A model generated the notes under the pieces. It was not told the DNA's origin and ran no database searches. It saw only the letters and a list, made by a program, of their open reading frames with translations. The position numbers and the translations under genes are program-made. DNA of 64,000 nucleotides, from positions 7,458,157 to 7,522,156 of the forward strand of contig JARUPZ010000023.1 in the NCBI GenBank assembly GCA_031213475.1, read 5' to 3'. The stretch comes from Nereocystis luetkeana (Eukaryota > Sar > Phaeophyceae > Laminariales > Laminariaceae). Position 1 is the stretch's first letter, and each line of letters opens with the position of its first letter. Below, in pieces: positions 33,301 to 42,815 of the stretch.

Positions 33301-36051
33301 CCGTCAATATGCCGGTATCTTCCTCACCTTCGGGTTTCTTCGTCCGTGCAGCAGACGTCTGTCGTTCCTAAGTACGTATGGTTTCCGTCTGGCAGCCTTT
33401 CAGACCTCCTTGCGTCAGTTGCAACATGTTTCATTTCAGATTTTTTTTGTTTTGTTGTCTTTTAGTTCGTATTTTCTGGTCTTTCTTGCTTATGTTGTTG
33501 TGTTCTCGCACGCGGTGCGCTGGCATTTCACTTGCTTTAGCCGTGAATTTGCGATGTTTTTTTTTTCGTTTTCGGTCCATCTGTGTTTCACAGTCTGTGA
33601 CCACGGAATTAACATCTCTGTAGGATAAGGAATCAGGACAGACACTGGGCGTACTGGTGAAGCTAGGTAGAAAGGACGATTTCGTGTGAAGACAGCGAAC
33701 ACACAGCAGCCGCACGGCTCAATTCATGGGAGCTTTGACGCTCAACGGCTTTCTGGACTAAGCCGTGGCCACGGGTGGTGTCCTTCTCTCCTCCGGCACA
33801 CCACTTTGTTCTTGTCGCGCATCGGGTTCAGCGTTCCCCCTGCTCGTTGGTTTTCGTCGGGTGACTGCCAATTCGCGCATAATACCAACTCGCGCATGCC
33901 TTTTCGGCGACCTGAGAAAAACGGGTACAGAACGTATACTCCTTTTTGTGTTGTTAGTTTTGTCAACCCGCGGGATATTAATTCCCCAAACGCCCATCCA
34001 TGCTCGCCAAAGAAGATGACACTGCAGGTTAATTTGTTGAGCTACTTGTCGGCAGTGTATGATCAAAGCAAGCGCATACCAACATGGCCACACGCTTGAG
34101 GTAGTAATTTCGCTGTTCGAGGTCCTGCTCACCTAGAACCCTTTTCACTCCCATCCCCCCCGTCCTCACCTATTCCTGGGCATCAGTAACGACTTTAATG
34201 GAACAGCCCTGCAATGCTATCTTGGTGGCCGAAGAAACGAACGTCGGCGACGGCTCTTCTGTAACGGTGGGCTGCGTCCAAGTGGATTGGACGGGGACGA
34301 CTATTTGCAAGGGCACGAGCGTCGATGCGCGCTTCGGCTTGCTCAGCGTCCCGAAACGGTACTCGGGACGGGGAGTCGGGACGCTTCTTATATCCGCCGC
34401 CGGTGTGTTGTTGTTATCGTTGTTATTATTTCATGCTGGACCATCCATGGACGTGCACTTCAATTCGCATTTCTTGTCTCTCACTATTTGCAAGTATCTT
34501 GTCCCCCAAAAACGTGCGTTGCAGTTCTAGAGGGCGCCACATAACCACATTCATCCTTTTTTTACTTCATGTATTGCTATTTGTATAAGTTGAGACCGTT
34601 CGCACTCTACTACTGGTGTTTTGAAGAAGTTTGGTAACCACGAACCTTTGATAAAAGGGTGAGAGCCCTTGGTTCCAGCCCCACCTGGGTCCGTTTTTGC
34701 TTTGTTGTTGACACTCAACAAATCGAAACAAATCATGCTACACTACGTAACCTTGACGTGCGAAGGCACACCTCGACGCCGGGAGTCTACAAACTAGCGG
34801 AATTGCCGACCCCATCGCGGCAAAAAAAGCGCGTAAAATTAAAAACCGAGGTGTACACAGTAGTACTGGAGAGGGGAGGCGGCACGCCTGTGGGATCGCG
34901 AGTCGGGAGTTTCGACGAAGCAGGACACGGATTAGAATGGGCAAAAAAAGCAACAACGCCTTAGAGCCGAAATTTCGAATTTCAACGATCGCGCTGATAC
35001 TACGACGACCGAACGCAACCTTCTCAAGCACCGTTGGTTGAGTTCATGCCCCCTTTATCGGTGGTTTTTGTGCGCAGCTTCTTTGGCAAGCGAGGTCATC
35101 GTCCCCCAGCCTGCTGCTGCTGCTGCCGTCCTGGAGACTGTGTCGAATACAGTAAATGTTTCCATCCTTGGGAGTGTGTGTGACCATGATTTCCGTCAAG
35201 ACACAAAACGAAACGTGTTCCTGTCTCATCGAACCGGAGCCCGCTAGGAATGTATGCAGTCGATATCGATATCTCCGCCGATGCCCGCTGTTCGTCAAGA
35301 TACGGCCTTGCCACTGCAGGCAGCACGAGAGCGCCGGCATCGGAAAAAACGTGCTCAGTATTGCCGATGCGAGAGGAACAATGTGCGTTGCATACAATCT
35401 TAGAATCATACCAGGTAGTAGGTGGTATGGGTAATCGGAAACCGTCTTTCTCGCACTCTTCTGAACACCGGCTCATCTCTCTGCTATACGCAAACCGGTA
35501 CCTGTTACGGCATGAACCGCGCGCCGGGCGGCGCGGTACTCTCGACGTCACTGTGCTGAGGCCCACGTATCAGATTTTGCTCGTGGTGTCCGTTTGTGGC
35601 ATACCGCTCTGTCCTGAACAGTAGAGACCGTTCGGATATTTGTATTGAATACGCAAACGGTCCTGTTATTTACGTACAGCGTGGTACGAGCTAAGGATAT
35701 ACTGTAGTTGTGCGGTGACTCGATAAACATCCTTTTATGTGATATATGTAATTTGTCCTCTGCTGTTTCGGCTTGAGACCGGTCGGTACGTACTGATCGC
35801 AAATTTGTTTTTTCCCGCTGTGCCCCTGCCTCAATTGCGTGCTGCGTCGTGCAGAGAAGTGTTGTCGAAGGGAACTAGGACGTGCGGACATTGTGATGGA
35901 AGTTCTAGTCATGAGCAAATCGCCAAAATTGTGTGACTGGTACAAGGCCCAGGGCTACGAGATGGGGAAAATTATTCCATTTGACACACCTTGCAAGGTC
36001 AGGCAGGGGGTTGACGTAAAACTTCTGCAGATGACCAAGACTATCTCGTGA
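24145..36051 (+). CDS. GNAT-family N-acetyltransferase (three exons)
   Basis: Predicted small cytosolic or nuclear GCN5-related acetyltransferase that moves an acetyl group from acetyl-CoA to an unknown amine. Spliced exons are 24,145-24,397, 34,187-34,402 and 35,855-36,051, 666 nt in all (221 residues plus TGA). Both introns are phase 1 and GT-AG, and the frame closes exactly. Seen in order: the N-terminal GNAT strand and helix (ISIRRATLSEACSVTSMVNDAYR), AILVAEE, the acetyl-CoA motif A (FGLLSVPKRYSGRGVGTLL, with the R-x-x-G-x-G loop), EVLVMSKSP, and motif B (WYKAQGYEMG). Length is normal for a single-domain GNAT. I chose the ATG at 24,145; an in-frame ATG at 24,016 would add 43 residues rich in hydrophobic residues. 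Substrate unknown. Intron 1 is about 9.8 kb of mostly repeat-derived DNA. Confidence 0.85.
25755..27640. repeat. Large inverted repeat with tRNA-like A/B boxes
   Basis: The left arm (25,755-26,455) and right arm (26,800-27,640) carry the same blocks in opposite orientation. Examples are GAGTGGCACTCA / TGAGTGCCACTCA next to the CCATCGAACAGCGATGG block, and CATAGGAGGAGCT with its inverse. Block order differs: one block present inside the left arm lies outside the corresponding position on the right. TAGCTCAGTAGG A boxes (near 26,237(-), 26,505(-) and 27,345(+)) and GGGTTCGAATCTC / GGGTTAGAATCTC B boxes (26,450(-), 27,135(+)) suggest tRNA-derived SINE heads. Confidence 0.65.
26436..26515 (-). 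mobile_element. tRNA-like SINE head
   Basis: On the minus strand TAGCTCAGTAGG (A box) is followed ~45 nt later by GGGTTCGAATCTC (B box). The acceptor stem does not pair, so this is a tRNA-derived element and not a tRNA gene. A relative in the other orientation is at 27,085-27,160. Confidence 0.55.
27641..28272. other. No gene seen; AT-rich
   Basis: AT-rich DNA with a loose repeat of AACAGGGGCACCA / AACAGCGGCACAA motifs about every 100-150 bp (27,700-28,180). No coding or RNA feature. Confidence 0.35.
28273..28367. mobile_element. piggyBac-type MITE, copy 2
   Basis: TTAA at both edges and CCCTTTTAGAACCGCAGTC ends, with TTTGTCCCCAAACGGGACTGC at the right. Nearly full-length palindrome, the best preserved of the three copies. 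Confidence 0.85.
28985..29395 (+). repeat. Dispersed repeat family L, copy 1
   Basis: GGGGTGTACTCGATAGCATGCATGGCCGTAGTCGTATGACC, then ACCCTCGCATCCCTACAATGC and TTTTCACCAACCAGGCAGACA. A block ending in CACTTCCAGAGACAGCAATG follows. It reappears at 29,510-30,090 and, partly and inverted, at 61.44-62.33 kb. Confidence 0.7.
29510..30090 (+). repeat. Dispersed repeat family L, copy 2
   Basis: Same blocks as 28,985-29,395 with an extra poly-G start. It runs on to GTTGCCAGCCGACGCCAACCCAACC, which also follows copy 1 at about 29,468. The two copies form a tandem pair of roughly 550 bp units. Confidence 0.7.
30252..30677 (+). other. Open stretch of ~140 codons, unrecognised
   Basis: A frame without stops reads a charged segment (RRKRERELHEAPDG) and then a Q/Y/S/W-rich segment (EASSFQPQYSDVGRIHQYSQ), but no ATG opens it. 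I recognise no family. It lies inside GNAT intron 1. It could be a remnant of a mobile element or chance. Confidence 0.25.
30880..31105. repeat. GACCCGACCCG minisatellite, array 1
   Basis: Degenerate ~30-35 bp units of CCTGACCCGACCCG(C/T)GAGATTTGRAAAACC. The same unit makes array 2 at 32,390-32,770. The frames seen in it on the minus strand are repeat-driven. Confidence 0.75.
31135..31234. mobile_element. piggyBac-type MITE, copy 3 (decayed left end)
   Basis: TTAGGATTTTATGACTGCAATCCCGTTTTGGGGACAAA...TTTTGTCCCCAAAACGGGGC...GCGGTTCTCGAGGGGTTAA. The right TTAA is intact and the left is altered, so this copy is older than the one at 28,273. Confidence 0.75.
31235..32389. other. No gene seen
   Basis: The block GTATTGGATTGGATGAGACCTTCTGC...GGGTCCTCGCCCG (31,237-31,290) is partly repeated at 45,320-45,375. 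No coding region recognised. Confidence 0.35.
32390..32770. repeat. GACCCGACCCG minisatellite, array 2
   Basis: About ten imperfect ~33 bp units, GACCCGACCCGTGAGATTTTGAAAACCTCTT and variants, in the same orientation as array 1. Confidence 0.75.
33593..33705 (+). repeat. Dispersed repeat family G, diverged
   Basis: GTGACCACGGAATTAACATCTCTGTAGGATAAGGAATCAGGACAG, then GGTAGAAAGGACG. It matches 22,203-22,318 over about 100 bp with many changes. Confidence 0.5.
33722..33905 (-). mobile_element. SINE B body, partial
   Basis: CTTTCTGGACTAAGCCGTGGCCACGGGTG, TTGTCGCGCATCGGGTTCAGCGTTCCCCCTGCTCG and a trailing AACTCGCGCATGCC match the SINE B body at 16,300-16,490. The tRNA head is lost. Confidence 0.6.
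34187..34402 (+). CDS. GNAT gene, exon 2
   Basis: Opens after GGGCATCAG and ends GCCGCCG|GTGTGT, phase 1 on both sides. Codes AILVAEE, GCVQVDW and acetyl-CoA motif A, the heart of the catalytic fold. Confidence 0.85.
34625..34705 (+). mobile_element. Possible decayed SINE head
   Basis: CTTGGTTCCAGCCCCACCTGGGTC resembles the SINE A B-box region (CTGGTTCGAGCCCCAGGTGGGTC). An imperfect TTTGGTAACCA lies ~45 nt before it. It sits in GNAT intron 2. Confidence 0.4.
35855..36051 (+). CDS. GNAT gene, exon 3 and stop
   Basis: Opens after GCGTCGTGCAG. The split codon rebuilds GAG, giving the AAE junction usual after motif A. Codes EVLVMSKSP, the WYKAQGYEMG motif and a C-terminus ending LLQMTKTIS, then TGA. 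Confidence 0.85.
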
Positions 36052-36204
36052 AGTGCCCAAGACGTTACGGTGTGTGTATCGTCGAAAACCGTCGGTGACC
36101 GTCGCTTACCCACCATAGTGATGAGGGGGCGAGCTGCGGGGCCTCGTGGCAATCTTTTGTTTTCTCTGGAATACAAGTATAGAATTACTTATGGATACAT
36201 TTTT

Positions 36205-36655
36205 CTTGGGCGTGCTCGGTTGGTACATTCCTGGCATCTCAAAGCTCCCACTTGGACACCGCCTCCTATCATCACTTGCCGGCGAGAGCCTGCTTTCCTT
36301 TTTCTTTCTTATATGTGTGCGTGCATGTGCCCCGAGCACGGCACCGAGGGCGAGCCCGGCGCCGCCGCGGATTCCAGTGAGTGCTGGCGGGTAGAGCGGG
36401 GGTTGAAAGGAGCGCTGTCGCCGTTTCCGTGGCTAGGCGTGGCGTGTCTATCGAGACACAAGAGAAGCATGGCCTCGTGGTGTCATGTTAGATATAATAT
36501 GTACAAGTCTGTAAGAGTCGTTTTGTTCTTCAAAAGAACATTCAAGCGGTACTTATTCTTGCGACCAAGGTGCGTTTCACCGAGAGAGCTCCGCAGTCTG
36601 AGCATGTTCCATACTTCCTTGTGAGCGAGCGTACCGCCCGCTACGCGGCATTCTC
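36205..36655 (+). repeat. Repeat family H, head with shortened middle
   Basis: Starts GCTCGGTTGGTACATTCCTGGCATCTCAAAGCTCCCACTTGG and ends near GTGAGCGAGCGTACCGCCCGC. Compared with 41,040-41,978 most of the middle-tail block is missing. It begins about 150 bp past the GNAT stop, so it may lie in or near the 3' UTR. Confidence 0.65.
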
Positions 36656-37820
36656 GGTTTGTAAAACTGAGTCTCTATTTAGGTAATTGCAAACCTGTTT
36701 GTCTGTCTGCGAGCATCCCTCATATTTTCGAACTTATATTATTTATAGTTCGTTCCAAAGATCGATATATTAGTTCGTTACGGATGATATTCATACGACG
36801 TATTCAATTATTACAAGTCTTATAATATACCGAAACATACCATACCACCAGGAAATATTTAGCCTATCCACCACACCGTACCATCATACCATACCACCAA
36901 TATACGTTATCACATACCAGGGTACCGCGATTCTTCCATATCGTATATCCACCAAACCGTACCATCATACCATACCAAAATACGATATCACACACCGTGC
37001 TACACCGCACGCACACCATACGACACCGTACCGTGCCATGGCATACCCATACTGTACCAACACCACCTAAGAGGTTCAGCCATACGAGGACATAAGACGA
37101 GCATGCCCCGCGCAGAGAGCACTCGAGCACGAACGAGTCTAGATATCATACTGATCTACCAACACTACAAGTATGCACGTGGGGGGCAGGAGGCCTATTA
37201 CGAACAAAGGAAGCGCTGTTGAAATTGAATAACACCACCGCTGTGTGTTTAACTCTTGTCTGTGGACATCCCACCCAAACAAGGGTAATGGTGTTGAACC
37301 GAGGGGCTCGACCCTACGGGGGCAAGAGAAGAGCATGCCCAATATCCTTGCAGATAATACGAAGCATGCACGTAAGGAGTAGAACACGTTGAGAAGAGTA
37401 TGCCCAATATCCTTGTAGATAATGCTAAGCATGCACGTAAGGAGCAGACCGCGTTGAGAAGAGCATGCCCCACACTGAGAGCACGCGTATAGCACGAGGG
37501 GCTCTTAAATCGGATACCCCGCAGATACCCGGCCACATCCCATGATCTATGCGAAATACTAAAGACTCTGGCCGGCCAGATATTGGGCTACTGCTGCATT
37601 ATTGAAAAGGCTAATGGACTCTGGCCGGCCAGAAAATAAAGACCGCTACCCAGTATCGTCATTTGAGAGGGGTCGGTGGGCGTGATTTGTTTAGCTAATA
37701 GCCTGTAGTTAATTGCGGGGCAGGGCAGGGCAGGGGTGTCTTGTCACGTCATTGAAGAGGATTGTGATGATAATAGTGTAGAGAGGGCCCGGACACTCTG
37801 TATCCCTCGTGAGATTTTCC
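36656..37820. repeat. Simple and tandem repeats; no gene
   Basis: 36,830-37,060 is rich in ACCATACCA. 37,330-37,480 holds about 2.5 units of a ~63 bp repeat (GAGAAGAGYATGCCCAATATCCTTG...GCATGCACGTAAGGAG). GACTCTGGCCGGCCAGA occurs twice (37,564 and 37,618). GGGGCAGGGCAGGGCAGGG lies near 37,718. Confidence 0.6.
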
Positions 37821-40018
37821 TATTGAGCAGGTACTCGTTGGGACTCACGTGTGTTGTTTGCTTAGAGATAGAAGAAGAGCAGCTTTATTCCTTCCGTGCA
37901 CGATGAGAGACTGAGAGCAAGGCCCGTGCCTCGCTGGGAAAACGCCTGGTTTTGGATACAAGAGACGCCTCCCAGGTACTACAAATATGATCCCAATACC
38001 TGAACCCAGGTAAATATCCGCCTTTCAGCCTCATTCAAAGCAGTACCATAACACTAACCCACTCTGATGAGCCTTATTTGGAGAATCATGGAAAATATAT
38101 GGAAACCCCAATGCCACGAGCTAGATTATGAGTCGAAGATGCTGCTCCTCAAAACCCGCTCCCACACCTCTGAACGGCAAGGTTACGAAGCCGGCAAGGT
38201 ACGCCAAACAAAAAGAAATAAATGCCTAGGCCTAGCCGTGAGGGACAGGAATAAATCGTCAACGAAACCCATCGACAAACTACCCGCAGCGAGGTGGAGC
38301 GAGACAGTGTCTACGGAAAAACGAAAGATTAGTGATACAAGAGCGCGATGACATAATTTCATAGTTTGGCAAACACTCCGTTTCGCAAAGAGTCCAATCT
38401 CCTACAAAGCACTTCGATCTCCCTGGGTTCACCATGATACAGCAGGGTACAGCTCTCAGACCTAAAAAGGACCCGCATTCGTTAGATATCTGAGGCCGGC
38501 TCACCCGTTGTTTGATAGTGCGAGAAATGTCTTCGTGCAGTAAGCATCAGGTCACGTAGAAAGTGAATCGATGCAATGCGGTAGTTGCAAGCAGCCTGAG
38601 TGAGCAATCAACGATTGCGCCAGGCACGATAACGGGCACGGCGGACAAGTCGATAGGACGTGTATCGCAGATCACTTGGTTTTTTACTTTCTTCGCTTCA
38701 CTTGGTGGTGTTTTCTGAACACCGGGTGGTCCCGGATACTCTTTACTAGATTTGTACCCGAGACCGAAGGTGTTCCCACACCGGGGATTCTCCCTGCCCT
38801 TGTAAGATGCGCCCAGAGGAGCTCAACAAAGCTTACCCTCTATCCTCCTCATAGCTCTGGTTAAGATAGTCGCAACGCTATGAACCTTTCACTCTGGCGC
38901 CACTCGCAGTAACATTAGCACAAAAAGCGAGGCGGCCCTGTGCCCCATGCATGGTCAATTTTGTTCACATCGCCCCCAACTCCCGAGCGGGGGGGGATCG
39001 GCAGGACGAGAAGGAAAATATGGCGAAATACGCCATAAACCACCTAAACCCAGGCCAAAACTCCGGAAACGTGTCCAATGCCACAGATGAGTGGCCCGAC
39101 TCCCCAGACCAGCCCCGGCACTGAGAGGAGTAGGCCGCAAAACGAAATACGCAAAAACCATCCCCAACCTAGCCCAAGAAAAAAAATCAAGAATATCGAG
39201 TAGAAAATCCCCGACTGAGAAGAGCAGCAGCGCCTGTGGCGCTCATTGTGGGCCTGGTGATCAGCCTTTGGAAGGCGCACGACGCTTCCCCGGCTACCAT
39301 CCGCCGGCCCGACCACAAGTCCTACATCACCCACCGCAAGCGTCAGACGCACTCCGCCAACCAGGCCCACCAGCTCCCAGGAGTGGGACATGGCTCTGGG
39401 CCGAACCACGACAGCTCCCACGATTCCTCCGACAACCGGATCCACCGGGACCCAAGAGTTGGAGATGGCTCTGCCGTCCAGGACGACAGCTCCCACCACT
39501 GCGCCGGCGACCGGGACCACAGACGCCCAGGAGTTGGAGGGGACTCTGCCGGCCATGACGACGGGCCCGCTGTGGCACAGGTGGCGCGAAAGGCAGTGAC
39601 ACCACTCGACGCAACGGGACTGGCGGTAGGAAGAACCGAGGGAAGGAGAGCTAGAGCTAGAGCGACGGGCGCAACAGGTACAGGAATGACTCACGGGGAG
39701 ACGCTTATCGAGCCAGCTGTCCTACCGACGACGCTACTTGATAAGTTCAAGGTCGGGACACTTGGCATCCCTTGTTAGGTTTGCCTCGTATTGACTAGGT
39801 AATCGTTGGGAACCACGTGTGTTGTTTGCTTAGAGATAGAAGAACAGCGTGATTCCTTCCGTGCACGATGAGAGACTGAGAGCAAGGCTCGAGCCTCGCT
39901 GAGAAATCCCCTGGTTTTCTATCTAAGATACGCCTCCCAAGTACCACAAACACGATCCCAATACCTGAACCCAGATAATTACCAGCCTTTCAGCATTATT
40001 CCGAACAGTACAATAACA
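37821..40018. mobile_element. Old element bounded by ~230-bp direct repeats (LTR-like)
   Basis: The left repeat is 37,821-38,053 and the right is 39,789-40,018. Both share CGTGTGTTGTTTGCTTAGAGATAGAAGA, TTCCTTCCGTGCACGATGAGAGACTGAGAGCAAGG, GATCCCAATACCTGAACCCAG and an AGTACMATAACA end. The interior of ~1.7 kb has no recognised gag, pol or integrase part, so this would be a small non-autonomous LTR-type (TRIM/LARD-like) fossil. No target duplication or primer-binding site is evident. The two repeats differ at many positions, so it is old. A segmental duplication is an alternative. Confidence 0.5.
39365..39575. repeat. 75-bp tandem repeat
   Basis: About three units anchored by CCCARGAGTTGGAGRKGRCTCTGCC (39,451 and 39,526, with a diverged one near 39,376). 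All frames stay partly open because 75 is divisible by three. One plus frame is T/P/A-rich and a minus frame reads V/G-rich. It is inside the LTR-like element. Confidence 0.6.
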
Positions 40019-41039
40019 ACAAGCTGTGTATTGAGAAAAAGTCAGAGTTTTGCAAACGGTCTCCACGGCAGTAGTTAAAGTAAGACGGCACGACAAAAAT
40101 GATAACGAAGCAAGACAGATACCGAGCAACTACGAGATTAATAGCAACTATCTGGTATTGTATACAGATGAGATCTATAGTAGTATATATATTGCCTATC
40201 TCATAAAATATGTTCACCCTTTTCCTTTCTCTCTCGTTCCTATACTGATAACTCAGATCCGGAGTCACATAACAGGGTCTTCTCCCACCTTTCCACTACG
40301 GTTCCTGCCTTTGTTTTCATCACGAACAAAAATCGGCTCTTTCTTCCCTCGTCGACTCGTATTGAATTGTATGTGCAATTAATTCTGTTTATTTCACGCG
40401 GTAAACCAAAAATAGGGGCTACCTGGCACCAGACACCGCCTGGTATATGGTGTAGGTCTGTGTGCTGTTCACACAAAACCGCCATTTCCATGCGTGAACA
40501 TCCAGGATATCCAGTGTCCATAACTTACCCTAGACAGAGACAAGCTCGCGCGACAGGAAGTTGTAGTAGTTGCACAAGGTTTCTGCGGTGTGTCGCGCAT
40601 CCCTTAAGCAGTGTACTTAGCACTGCAAAAACTAGTATCTCTATGAAATCGATCCCAATGCCGTAGTACTGGTGCAAGTGATCCTGCCGCTGTGGTGCGC
40701 TGCGGCTGGTAGCACTACGTTCGAAACCGAAGTGATGTTCCTGTGTCCCCCGGGTCATCCCTGGCTTGTTGTGTTCCTGGACTTTCTGCCGGCTGGCAGC
40801 ACCTGTTGCCTGTTGCGGTCCAACTGGCGGAGCACCTGTATTTCGTAGTATATGACGAGGCTAAGAACGACAACAGCACATCCATGATAACCCAGCAACC
40901 GCCAACGTAGGAGTGCCGTCTATGCCGGTGCCGAGTGGTCTCCCTCGTCACTCTCATCAACTTCAACTGCGACGTCACAAATGAAAAAGTAATTTAAGAA
41001 CAGCGCTCGAATGCATTTCATCGAGGGCAATAACAATAG
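40019..41039. other. No gene seen; SINE A body inside
   Basis: Apart from the SINE A body at 40,226-40,370 nothing is recognised. Confidence 0.4.
40226..40370 (-). mobile_element. SINE A body, head missing
   Basis: CAGATCCGGAGTCACATAACAGGGTCTTCTCCC...CTTTCTTCCCTCGTCGACTCGTATTGAATTGT matches 5,585-5,703. The tRNA-like head is absent. Confidence 0.65.
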
Positions 41040-41978
41040 GTCTCGATTGGTACATCCCTGGCATCTCAGAGCTCCCACCTGGACACCGCCTCGTTCTTTT
41101 ACTTGCCGGCGGGAGCGTTTTTTCCTTTTATCTTATTCCGTGTGGTATGCGTGCATGTACCTAGAGCACGGCACTTCGGGCTAGCCCGGTGCCGACAGGG
41201 GCGTCAGCGGGCGCCGGCGGGTAGAAGCGGGGTTGGAAGGAGCGTGGTCGCCGCTTTCGTGGCTAGCGTCGTGTGTACTTCGAGACACGAGGGAAGCATG
41301 AACGGGCTCTATCTGGCCTCCTGGTTTGAGGTTGGATACAGTGTGTACGAGTCTATAAGGATCGTTTGGGATGGCAAAATAATAGTAAAATGGTGCTTAT
41401 TTTTGCGACCAAGCCGATATTCAGAGAAAGCATTGCAGTCTGAGCACCGACGTTGTCGAGCTGGCAAACGAGGGCCACGGTGAGCACCAGACTTCACGCG
41501 AGGCGCCCGACGGGGCTCACTGGGGCAGAGAGGGAGGAAAGCTTTACCCGGACCTAATCGGTGGCGTGGTGGTCGCGAGAGGGACGGGCAGCGTACGAAG
41601 CTAAGAGGAGGTCTGCTGCTGTTCGATGTTTTTGTATACCGGCGCAAGGTGTTCCGTTCAGGCGGAAAATAAATACACCAGAGGTGACGGGATTTTTTTT
41701 CCTCCTGAAATTTCTGTTTTCAATTTCTTCATTGTTTTCTTTCTCTTTCGTAGTTATGATCAAAAGAAGAAACTAAATACCCTACCTGCAGTAGAGTATA
41801 TGTACGTACGTACGTGTATGCGACGCTCGGGTTGTTTTCCTGGATGATGAAGCTCTTGGCATTTGCAAGTCGCTTATTTGCACCCAACACCTAATGGTGT
41901 GGGTGGTCTGTTCCGTTCCATTATTCCTCGTGAGCGAGCGCAGCAGGCGGAACCACCCGCTGCTCGAAGCTCTTGTAT
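41040..41978 (+). repeat. Repeat family H, the only complete unit
   Basis: Contains all blocks seen in the partial copies: the GATTGGTACATCCCTGGC head, the CGAGACACGAGGGAAGCATG block, GCACCAGACTTCACGCGAGGCG, TTTACCCGGACCTAATCGGTGGCG, and the closing GAGCGAGCGCAGCAGGCGG...CCGCTGCTCGAAGC hairpin. No terminal inverted repeats and no conserved protein. The class is unknown (non-autonomous). Confidence 0.7.
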
Positions 41979-42159
41979 ATACTACATGGTACGTGACAAG
42001 GGGCCTCCGACGGCGCCCTAGAGAGGGCAGCCGACGAAGCGTAGACCCGAAGGTTTAAGGGTAAACAAAAATCAACTATTAATATGTAGCTAACGGCAGT
42101 TTTCGATACCAAGAGCCCGTTGAAGATGTTCGATGAGTCTCTGAAAAAACAATAATGAA

Positions 42160-42720
42160 ACAACGATTGATGATGCGGAAGTGTTCTGCAGATCAATATG
42201 CGGTAGTCGCAGATGTCATGCCAGCGATCCGTGTAGTGAGGGAGAGGTCGGGACACAGAGTATATTTTGTCAGGTTTGCCCATTCATTGCGTAATAGACC
42301 CACCCCTCCTCCTGGGCACGCTGTTTGTGAAGTTATGGCCGCTAACGGAACCACCGGGTTAATCAATTCTTTGGGTTATTCACGTATTCCTGATACTTCA
42401 AAACTGCAGACTATATTACTTATATCTACAGCCCATGAGTACTTCACCCATACCACATTAGCCCACCCTGAATAGTCGTATATGCAGACCGCAAGGTGGT
42501 CGAAGGGTGATGGCATTCCTAAAAGAATGTTACTCTCGACTAACGGAATATCCGCGGGGCTAATCTATTCTTGGGATTTTTCTCGTATTCCTGATACTTC
42601 AAAACTGCAGACTATATTATCTACCGGTGTACCTATTGCCAATGCGTACTTAACTTATATCACATTGTCAATGACCGTGCCACGCGTTGAGGATACGCTG
42701 TCGAAAGCATAAAATCATCA
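42160..42720 (+). repeat. Diverged ~195-bp tandem duplication
   Basis: TTATTCACGTATTCCTGATACTTCAAAACTGCAGACTATATTA (42,377-42,419) recurs as TTTTCTCGTATTCCTGATACTTCAAAACTGCAGACTATATTA (42,577-42,618). The flanking CTAACGGAA...GGGGCTAATC blocks also match. The shared peptide SRIPDTSKLQTIL keeps frame in both units, so it could be coding debris. I do not recognise it. Confidence 0.6.
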
Positions 42721-42749
42721 GAATGTAATCTCAACCTTAGGTTATTATA

Positions 42750-42815
42750 TTGTAGAGCAGGGCAAGCGTTGACCTGCTGTTCCCTAGGTGTTACACCATT
42801 TAATACCAGTACAAG
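42750..42815 (+). repeat. Short repeat shared with 24.5 kb
   Basis: GTAGAGCAGGGCAAGCGTTGACCTGCTGTTCCCTAGGTGTTACACCATTTA matches 24,513-24,565 over about 50 bp. Confidence 0.6.

Larger units (their letters stand above)
24398..34186 (+). other. GNAT intron 1 (~9.8 kb)
   Basis: GT-AG intron from GTGCGC to GGGCATCAG. It contains the inverted repeat at 25.7-27.6 kb, two piggyBac-type MITEs, family L repeats, two GACCCG minisatellites, a G repeat and a SINE B body. I found no further GNAT-like exon, and the flanking phases already match. Confidence 0.7.

Noticed and set aside
33278-33628. Hydrophobic 116-residue frame as a membrane protein
   Set aside because: T-rich sequence overlapping a dispersed G repeat, no splice or start support. 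Hydrophobicity follows from T-rich codons.
39044-39694. 216-residue minus-strand frame with hydrophobic C-terminus
   Set aside because: It spans a 75-bp tandem repeat in which opposite-strand frames are equally open. No recognised domain.
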